Assembly (NCBI RefSeq): GCF_014647635.1
Contig: NZ_BMPO01000001.1
Span: forward strand, 496,001 to 560,000
Origin: Pseudomonas matsuisoli
GTDB lineage: Bacteria > Pseudomonadota > Gammaproteobacteria > Pseudomonadales > Pseudomonadaceae
Direction of reading: 5' to 3'
Length of the DNA: 64,000 bases
Below are positions 58,777 through 64,000 of the stretch, one piece after another; position 1 is the stretch's first letter; every line of letters starts with the position of its first letter. Below the pieces are notes generated by a model. It was not told the origin of the DNA. It saw only the letters and a list, made by a program, of their open reading frames with translations, and made no database searches. The position numbers were made by a program, and so were the translations under genes.

Positions 58777-60576
58777 TTAGCTATCCACTTTTAGTACCGC
58801 GAGGAAGGCTTCCTGTGGAATTTCCACGCTGCCCACCTGTTTCATGCGCTTCTTGCCCGCTTTCTGTTTTTCCAGCAGCTTGCGCTTACGGCTCACGTCG
58901 CCGCCGTAGCACTTGGCCAAGACATTCTTACGCAGCGCCTTCACCGTAGTGCGCGCGACAACCTGCCCACCAATGGCGGCCTGTATTGCCACGTCGAACA
59001 TCTGCCGAGGGATGAGCTCTTTCATCTTTTCCGTCAGCGCCCGACCTTTGTAGTGCGCCTTATCGCGGTGCACGATCAGTGCCAGCGCGTCGACTTTCTC
59101 GCCATTGATTAGCACGTCGAGCCGCACGAGGTTAGCGGCCTGGAATCGATCGAAGCTGTAGTCCAGAGACGCATAGCCTCGACTCACGGACTTGAGCCGA
59201 TCGAAGAAGTCCAGCACTACTTCGTTCATCGGTAGATCGTAGCTGACTTGCACCTGGCTGCTGAGGAACTGCATGTCGCGCTGCACGCCGCGCTTTTCAA
59301 TGCATAGCGTGATGACGCTGCCAAGATGCTCCTGCGGCACAAGGATGTTCGCGCGCACGATGGGCTCGCGCATCTCGTCGATAGAGGCAAGGTCCGGTAG
59401 TTTGGATGGGTTGTCGACGTAGAGGATGTCGCCATTCTTCATGACGATCTCGAAAACAACGGTCGGGGCCGTGGTGATCAGATCGAGATCGTACTCACGT
59501 TCCAGACGTTCCTGAATGATCTCCATATGGAGCATGCCCAGGAAGCCGATACGGAAGCCAAAGCCCAGTGCGTCCGAACTTTCTGGCTCGTACTGCAGCG
59601 CCGCGTCGTTGAGTGTCAGCTTTTCGAGCGCATCGCGGAAATCTTCGAAATCGTCTGAACTGACCGGGAAGAGACCGGCGTATACCTGCGGCTTGATCCG
59701 CTGGAAACCCGGAAGCATCGCAACGTCTGGCGTATTGGAAAGTGTCAGCGTGTCGCCGACCGGCGCGCCTTTGATTTCCTTGATGCCCGCAATGATGAAC
59801 CCGACCTCGCCTGCTTTCAGGTCAGCCATCTCGGTGTGCTTCGGAGAGAACACACCAACACTGTCGACCTGATGAAACTTGCCAGTCGATTTGACAAGAA
59901 TCTTGTCGCCCTTCTTTACGCGCCCATGCTTGACGCGGACGAGCGAAACGACACCGAGATAGTTATCGAACCACGAATCGATGATCAGCGCTTGCAACGG
60001 CGCATCGATATTGCCTTCCGGCGCCGGGATAACTTGCACCAAACGCTCGAGCACGTCGAGCACACCCATGCCGCTCTTAGCGCTGCAAGGGACGGCATCG
60101 GTCGCGTCGATGCCGATGATATGCTCGATCTCTTCCTTCACCCGATCAGGTTCGGCTTGCGGCAGGTCCATCTTGTTGAGAACCGGCATGACCTCGAGCC
60201 CTTGCTCGATTGCGGTATAGCAGTTCGCAACTGATTGCGCCTCGACGCCTTGCCCGGCATCCACGACCAACAACGCGCCTTCGCAAGCGGCGAGCGAGCG
60301 GCTGACTTCGTATGTGAAGTCGACGTGCCCCGGCGTATCGATGAAGTTCAGTTGATACGTTTGGCCGTTCTGCGCCTTATAGTGCAGCGTCACACTGTGC
60401 GCCTTGATGGTAATTCCACGCTCGCGCTCAAGGTCCATCGAGTCGAGCACCTGTGCCTCCATCTCCCGATCGGAGAGACCACCACACAGCTGTATGAAGC
60501 GATCTGCCAAGGTCGACTTGCCATGGTCGATATGGGCGATGATCGAAAAATTGCGGATATGACTCAGGTCACTCAC
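58777..60576 (-). CDS. lepA: Elongation factor 4 (LepA)
   Basis: LepA is a ribosome-bound GTPase related to EF-G. The 599-residue length is exact for the family. It has G1 [13 protein letters not shown], the switch region [13 protein letters not shown]3 DTPGHVDF and G4 NKMDLP. The LepA-specific C-terminal domain includes [21 protein letters not shown]. The start ATG at 60574-60576 gives [15 protein letters not shown], as in homologues. It lies between mucD (with a terminator between) and lepB. Confidence 0.98.
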   Translation of the reverse strand: MSDLSHIRNFSIIAHIDHGKSTLADRFIQLCGGLSDREMEAQVLDSMDLERERGITIKAHSVTLHYKAQNGQTYQLNFIDTPGHVDFTYEVSRSLAACEGALLVVDAGQGVEAQSVANCYTAIEQGLEVMPVLNKMDLPQAEPDRVKEEIEHIIGIDATDAVPCSAKSGMGVLDVLERLVQVIPAPEGNIDAPLQALIIDSWFDNYLGVVSLVRVKHGRVKKGDKILVKSTGKFHQVDSVGVFSPKHTEMADLKAGEVGFIIAGIKEIKGAPVGDTLTLSNTPDVAMLPGFQRIKPQVYAGLFPVSSDDFEDFRDALEKLTLNDAALQYEPESSDALGFGFRIGFLGMLHMEIIQERLEREYDLDLITTAPTVVFEIVMKNGDILYVDNPSKLPDLASIDEMREPIVRANILVPQEHLGSVITLCIEKRGVQRDMQFLSSQVQVSYDLPMNEVVLDFFDRLKSVSRGYASLDYSFDRFQAANLVRLDVLINGEKVDALALIVHRDKAHYKGRALTEKMKELIPRQMFDVAIQAAIGGQVVARTTVKALRKNVLAKCYGGDVSRKRKLLEKQKAGKKRMKQVGSVEIPQEAFLAVLKVDS

Positions 60577-60682
60577 AAAATAGCACTCGAGTAGGTGGAG
60601 GCCGGCATGGACGCCGCCGAAAAATCAGCCCGAAAGTGTACCTGATAGCCCATGCCCCCGCCACGCTACCCGCCAGAAATGA

Positions 60683-60708
60683 AAGAAGGCAGCCGAGGCT
60701 GCCTTCTT
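60683..60708 (-). terminator. Intrinsic terminator after mucD
   Basis: AAGAAGGCAGCC and GGCTGCCTTCTT pair in an almost perfect stem with a small GA loop, starting 13 bp after the mucD stop. Read on the minus strand it is followed by TCATTTC. It separates mucD from lepA. Confidence 0.75.
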
Positions 60709-60720
60709 ATTGAGCGATAT

Positions 60721-62139
60721 TTACTCGCCTAATTTGAACGTAATGAAACTTGCACGGCCTTCACGCAGCACGCGCATAGATACCGAGCGGTTCGTCGGCA
60801 GGGATTTGGCCACCTTGTCGAACGTGGCGACCGAGTCGATCGATTGGTTGTTAAGGTGCGTGATGACATCGCCAGGGCGCAATCCCACCATCGCCGCAGG
60901 ACCACCCTGTACTTCCCGAATGACCACGCCACCACTGAGCTCCAGGCTTTTCTTCTGCTGACTGGTAAGGTCAGAAACTGACGCACCTAAGCGGTTGTCG
61001 CTTTTTGGTACGGCATTTCCACCGCTCGCCATTTGCTGGTCATCGTCTGCTGGCATGGAGCCCACTGCGAGCGTGATCTTCTGCCGCGAACCTTCCCGCG
61101 CAACTTCCAATACCACCTTTGTACCCGGCTTGAGCGTACCGACCATATGCGGTAGATCCGCCGACATGATGACCGGCTGGCCGTCCACGCTCAGAATGAC
61201 ATCACCCACTTGTAAGCCACCCTTGGCGGCCGGGCCATCCTCCATCACCTGCGCGACGAGCGCACCGGCAGGACGCTCGAGACCGAACGACTCGGCCAGG
61301 TCCCGGTTGACCTCCTGAATGACCACGCCGAGCCATCCACGATCAACCTTGCCGGTCTTTTTCAACTGGTCAGCAACATTCATCGCCACATCGATCGGGA
61401 TCGCGAACGAAAGGCCCATGAAACCGCCGGAACGGGTGAATATCTGGGAGTTGATACCGACGACTTCACCGTCGAGATTGAACAGCGGACCGCCAGAGTT
61501 GCCAGGATTGATAGCAACGTCTGTTTGAATGAACGGCACATAGTTCTCGTTCGGCAGGCTACGACCTTTCGCGCTGACGATACCGGTGGTTACCGAGTGA
61601 TCGAAACCAAACGGCGAACCAATGGCGAGCACCCACGCACCGACCTTCAGCGCGTTGGAATCACCGAGTTTCACGGTAGGGAGGTTCTTGCCCTCCACCT
61701 TCAACAGGGCGACGTCCGTGCGAGGATCTGCACCGATAAGTTTGGCTTCCAATTCGCTGCGATCGGGCAAGCGAACCATGATTTCGTCCGCATCCGCGAC
61801 GACATGGTTGTTCGTCAGCACATACCCGTCATCGGAAATGATGAAACCAGAGCCCAGCGACTGGGCTTCGCGCTGCGGCTGACGACCGCCTGGCGCGCGT
61901 GGAATGCTGCGCTCGAAAAACTCGCGAAACATCGGCGGCAGGCCTTCCAGATCGGGAATCCCGAGCTGACTAATGCCATTAGCAGGTACTTTCTGTCGCG
62001 TACTGATGTTAACGACTGCTGGCGAAGCCTGCTCCACCAGCTGTGTGAAATCTGGCAAGTCCACCGCTTGCGCCATCGCAGCCTGAGTAGCCAGCCACAA
62101 GCCAAACATGGCAACGAACCAAGATCTAACCATTTTCAT
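60721..62139 (-). CDS. mucD: Periplasmic serine protease MucD (DegP/HtrA family)
   Basis: MucD degrades misfolded envelope proteins and dampens AlgU activation. The 472-residue protein starts with a signal peptide (MKMVRSWFVAMFGLWLATQA, cleavage near AQA). The HtrA protease domain has H112 (LTNNHVVAD), D142 (DPRTDVALLK) and S215 (NPGNSGGPLF), and two PDZ domains follow. Starts at 62139 and 62133 are both possible (MKM); the first is used, and 21 further codons upstream are not. It is separated from mucB by 262 bp with a terminator-like hairpin. No mucC is present. Confidence 0.96.
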   Translation of the reverse strand: MKMVRSWFVAMFGLWLATQAAMAQAVDLPDFTQLVEQASPAVVNISTRQKVPANGISQLGIPDLEGLPPMFREFFERSIPRAPGGRQPQREAQSLGSGFIISDDGYVLTNNHVVADADEIMVRLPDRSELEAKLIGADPRTDVALLKVEGKNLPTVKLGDSNALKVGAWVLAIGSPFGFDHSVTTGIVSAKGRSLPNENYVPFIQTDVAINPGNSGGPLFNLDGEVVGINSQIFTRSGGFMGLSFAIPIDVAMNVADQLKKTGKVDRGWLGVVIQEVNRDLAESFGLERPAGALVAQVMEDGPAAKGGLQVGDVILSVDGQPVIMSADLPHMVGTLKPGTKVVLEVAREGSRQKITLAVGSMPADDDQQMASGGNAVPKSDNRLGASVSDLTSQQKKSLELSGGVVIREVQGGPAAMVGLRPGDVITHLNNQSIDSVATFDKVAKSLPTNRSVSMRVLREGRASFITFKLGE

Positions 62140-62173
62140 GAATACGAATCCCCGCTGAAACGAGCACAACTGC

Positions 62174-62191
62174 AAAAAGGCCCTTCGGCCT
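62174..62191 (-). terminator. Terminator-like hairpin before mucD
   Basis: On the minus strand AGGCC-GAAG-GGCCT is followed by TTTTG. It lies about 35 bp before the mucD start and over 200 bp after mucB. It could attenuate readthrough from the algU-mucAB transcript into mucD, which may then need its own promoter. Confidence 0.5.
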
Positions 62192-62401
62192 ACCACACAC
62201 AAAACGTATTGCGATCACACAAAGTCAGCACTCGAATTGCGCCAAACCACCGGTCCGCGCTGTACGAGCCCTGATCATCGCGCTCCATCGCTAGGCACAA
62301 CAGCCTATTACGAAGTCCGCTGAAACAAGGAATTGAAAAGCGAAAAGAAAGTGTAAATATCAGAACGCGTATCGAGGTCATCCCTCTTTAAAACCGGAAA
62401 C

Positions 62402-63340
62402 TCACTGTGCTTCAGGTGCCGCTGTGGGCGCGTTTGGCACCACGGATAGCGCGATACGTTCCGCCGTTCCAATGGGGATTTCACCTACGACAGTCACGAT
62501 GTAATCCACACTATCACCAGCAACTCGCTTAGAGACGACGGACGTAGGCCCTAAACGGCTTCGAGCATCGCCGACCGACGGATCGCTAATAGCCTCGACG
62601 AAGATGGAGAAACGAGCGAGTCCATCACTATAGTTAGATATCAAAGCGCTCGATGCAGGATCCGAGGCCGCGCTTCGCAAGGGCGTCGCATGAAACGCGG
62701 TGGGAACCCAGTCCGGACGCCAAGCGGGTTCAGCTAACGATCCAGCTGATACGTCGCGTGATTCAACGCACCTTGCCTGAACTTGAAGCTCGGATGCGGA
62801 AGGCGTCTCAGTGTGAAATGTCGCGTATTGAAACCGCTCAAGAAGCGAACCATCATCGCTAACCAGTAGCTGCTTTAGCGGCACGCCGGTCGCGAAGTCG
62901 ACATGAACTTCAAGACCATAGCGATGACGATCTCTAGGAAGGATCCCAATCACCTGTGCACGACGGCCCGCTACCCGGGATTCGCCTAACACGCGAAGCT
63001 CATAGGCCTGCTGCAGGCGATCGAAATCGAATTGCGTAAAAATGGAAGGGGGGATAGAGGGAAAGCCGGCGCTAGCGCATTCTAACTTTCCATTGACCCG
63101 CAAGCTTTCTGCAGGAGGACCGTCAAGCTGTAGAAGCCGCTCTGTTACCGCCGCCTGTTTGGAAAGGTGCCAGACTTGGTAACTGGAAAAATTGCCACTT
63201 CTTTCGTGTACGAACACACCTTGGTAGCTGTGTTGCGTCGCTTTTTCCACTTTCCCCATCCAGTCTTCGATACTCGAAGCCTGGACTGAAGAGACTGCAG
63301 TGCCAGTAATTGCAGACAGCAGTATTAAAAAGCGACGCAT
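62402..63340 (-). CDS. mucB: Periplasmic sigma-factor regulatory protein MucB
   Basis: MucB (RseB) binds the periplasmic part of MucA and protects it from the first protease cut, and it may sense lipids. The 312-residue protein has a signal peptide ending near SVQASS, then the large lipid-binding-like domain (SYQGVFVHERSGNFSSYQVW). A smaller C-terminal domain (RPDWVPTAFHATPL to SDGLARFSIFVEAI) follows. It lies 8 bp after mucA, so the two are coupled. Confidence 0.95.
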   Translation of the reverse strand: MRRFLILLSAITGTAVSSVQASSIEDWMGKVEKATQHSYQGVFVHERSGNFSSYQVWHLSKQAAVTERLLQLDGPPAESLRVNGKLECASAGFPSIPPSIFTQFDFDRLQQAYELRVLGESRVAGRRAQVIGILPRDRHRYGLEVHVDFATGVPLKQLLVSDDGSLLERFQYATFHTETPSASELQVQARCVESRDVSAGSLAEPAWRPDWVPTAFHATPLRSAASDPASSALISNYSDGLARFSIFVEAISDPSVGDARSRLGPTSVVSKRVAGDSVDYIVTVVGEIPIGTAERIALSVVPNAPTAAPEAQ

Positions 63341-63348
63341 GCACTTCC

Positions 63349-63909
63349 TTAGCGGTTGTCTACGCCAACCTCACGAGCAAGAGGCGAAGCGGTCTCAGAC
63401 TGCTGCGCGTGCTGACGCACGTACTCAGGAAGACGCTCTTCATGCCAATTACTGTCAGCATCTTCTGCTGCAGGAGTCTCGACGCTGCCAGCCTTATAGC
63501 CAGCCAGAACTGCTGGACCCTGCGCCTGAGGCGCCTCGATGGCAGGCTGGCCCGACTGGGCAGCCAGTTGCGGTGAGCTAACGTCGTCTTGGTTGTACAA
63601 GCTCACGCCCGCCAACACCGCTACAGTCACCGACGCAGCGATAGCGACACGCGCTAAACCGCGAACAGGACGGCGCTCGACTTTTGCCGGCGTTTCTTCC
63701 TGAGCGATAGCAGCCGCGACTGCCGACGCAAGGTCTAGCTTAGGCATCAGAAGCTCTTTGTGCATTGCTGCCCGAGCGACTTGATAACGCGCCCACGTTT
63801 CACGAACCTCGCGCTCGTCGCTTGCGACAAGAGCACGACGAAGTTCCAGATCGTCCGCTTCGTTATCCATCACTGCGGACAGCGTTTCATGCAGGGCTTC
63901 ACGACTCAT
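63349..63909 (-). CDS. mucA: Anti-sigma factor MucA
   Basis: MucA holds the AlgU sigma factor at the membrane. The 186-residue protein has the N-terminal anti-sigma domain (ALHETLSAVMDNEADDLELR, then WARYQVARAAMH), one membrane helix at about residues 85-105, and a periplasmic part of about 80 residues. The protein looks full-length for the genus (P. aeruginosa MucA is recalled as 194 residues). No truncation like the mucA22 frameshift of mucoid strains is seen. RseP, its intramembrane protease, is at 14061-15413. Confidence 0.96.
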   Translation of the reverse strand: MSREALHETLSAVMDNEADDLELRRALVASDEREVRETWARYQVARAAMHKELLMPKLDLASAVAAAIAQEETPAKVERRPVRGLARVAIAASVTVAVLAGVSLYNQDDVSSPQLAAQSGQPAIEAPQAQGPAVLAGYKAGSVETPAAEDADSNWHEERLPEYVRQHAQQSETASPLAREVGVDNR

Positions 63910-63939
63910 GTGTTTCCTCTCTTGGCTATCGCCGCTGTC

Positions 63940-64000
63940 TCAGCTTTCCTGCAGCAGAGGCTGCAGAGCCTTGTCTATCGCTTCGCGCGCCCGGAAGATG
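63940..64000 (-). CDS. algU: Sigma factor AlgU (RpoE/sigma-22), C-terminal end (partial)
   Basis: Only the last 20 codons lie in the window: IFRAREAIDKALQPLLQES, then TGA at 63940-63942. This matches the C-terminus of AlgU as remembered from P. aeruginosa (IFRAREAIDKALQPLL then REA). It is followed 30 bp later by mucA, confirming the identity by context. AlgU drives envelope-stress and alginate genes. Confidence 0.9.
   Translation of the reverse strand, partial: IFRAREAIDKALQPLLQES

Noticed and set aside
63349-63909. Mucoid-type truncation of mucA
   Set aside because: The frame is open from start to a family-like C-terminus with the membrane helix present.

Overview
The window is a piece of a Pseudomonas-type chromosome (Gammaproteobacteria), most like the P. 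stutzeri/Stutzerimonas group. This is inferred from gene order, from protein sequences very close to remembered P. aeruginosa ones, and from typical Pseudomonas REP sequences; no database search was possible. Nearly all of it is housekeeping. No rRNA, tRNA, CRISPR array, prophage or intact insertion sequence was seen.

Layout. 1-21568 (all minus strand): pyrG (partial), tilS, accA, dnaE, then the envelope and lipid A block rnhB-lpxB-lpxA-fabZ-lpxD-skp-bamA-rseP-dxr-cdsA-uppS, followed by the translation genes frr-pyrH-tsf-rpsB. 21840-29756 (plus): map, glnD, dapC, an ArsC-like reductase, dapD, and a csdA-csdE sulfur-transfer pair. 29760-33636: hemG and tcdA (minus), then dapE, rlmA and a small unknown gene (plus). 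33637-37932: a small inverted-repeat element, a cold-shock gene, plsB and rsmJ. 38005-42085: two uncharacterised genes, an extensin-like putative Zn peptidase, a DUF72 gene, tsaB and adk. 42480-44229 (plus): a ribbon-helix-helix-like protein and two envelope lipoproteins behind a candidate AlgU promoter. 44353-44877: a 164-bp tandem repeat. 44915-52742 (minus): a QEGLA-motif metallopeptidase, lysS, prfB (with its programmed frameshift), an MHS-family transporter and a GMC oxidoreductase. 52865-53563: a truncated CdsA-like gene and a 332-bp palindromic element. 53569-64000 (minus): a DUF533 gene, pdxJ-recO-era-rnc-DUF4845-lepB-lepA, and mucD-mucB-mucA-algU (partial).

How the genes work together. 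The rnhB-to-uppS block supplies lipid A acyl chemistry (LpxA, LpxB, LpxD, FabZ), outer-membrane protein assembly (Skp, BamA), the RseP protease, and isoprenoid and phospholipid precursors (Dxr, UppS, CdsA). RseP acts on MucA, so the algU-mucA-mucB-mucD cluster at the other end encodes the envelope-stress sigma factor, anti-sigma factor and periplasmic protease of the same circuit. The lipoprotein pair at 43007-44229 may be a target of that sigma factor. dapC, dapD and dapE give three of the succinylase-branch lysine/diaminopimelate steps, and csdA, csdE and tcdA form a sulfur-transfer/tRNA-modification set.

The least explained parts are the repetitive elements (33689-33849, 44353-44877, 53232-53563 with a relic at 38428), the truncated cdsA-like gene, and the apparent joining point near 52.8-53.6 kb of two blocks that, as remembered, are far apart in P. 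aeruginosa.
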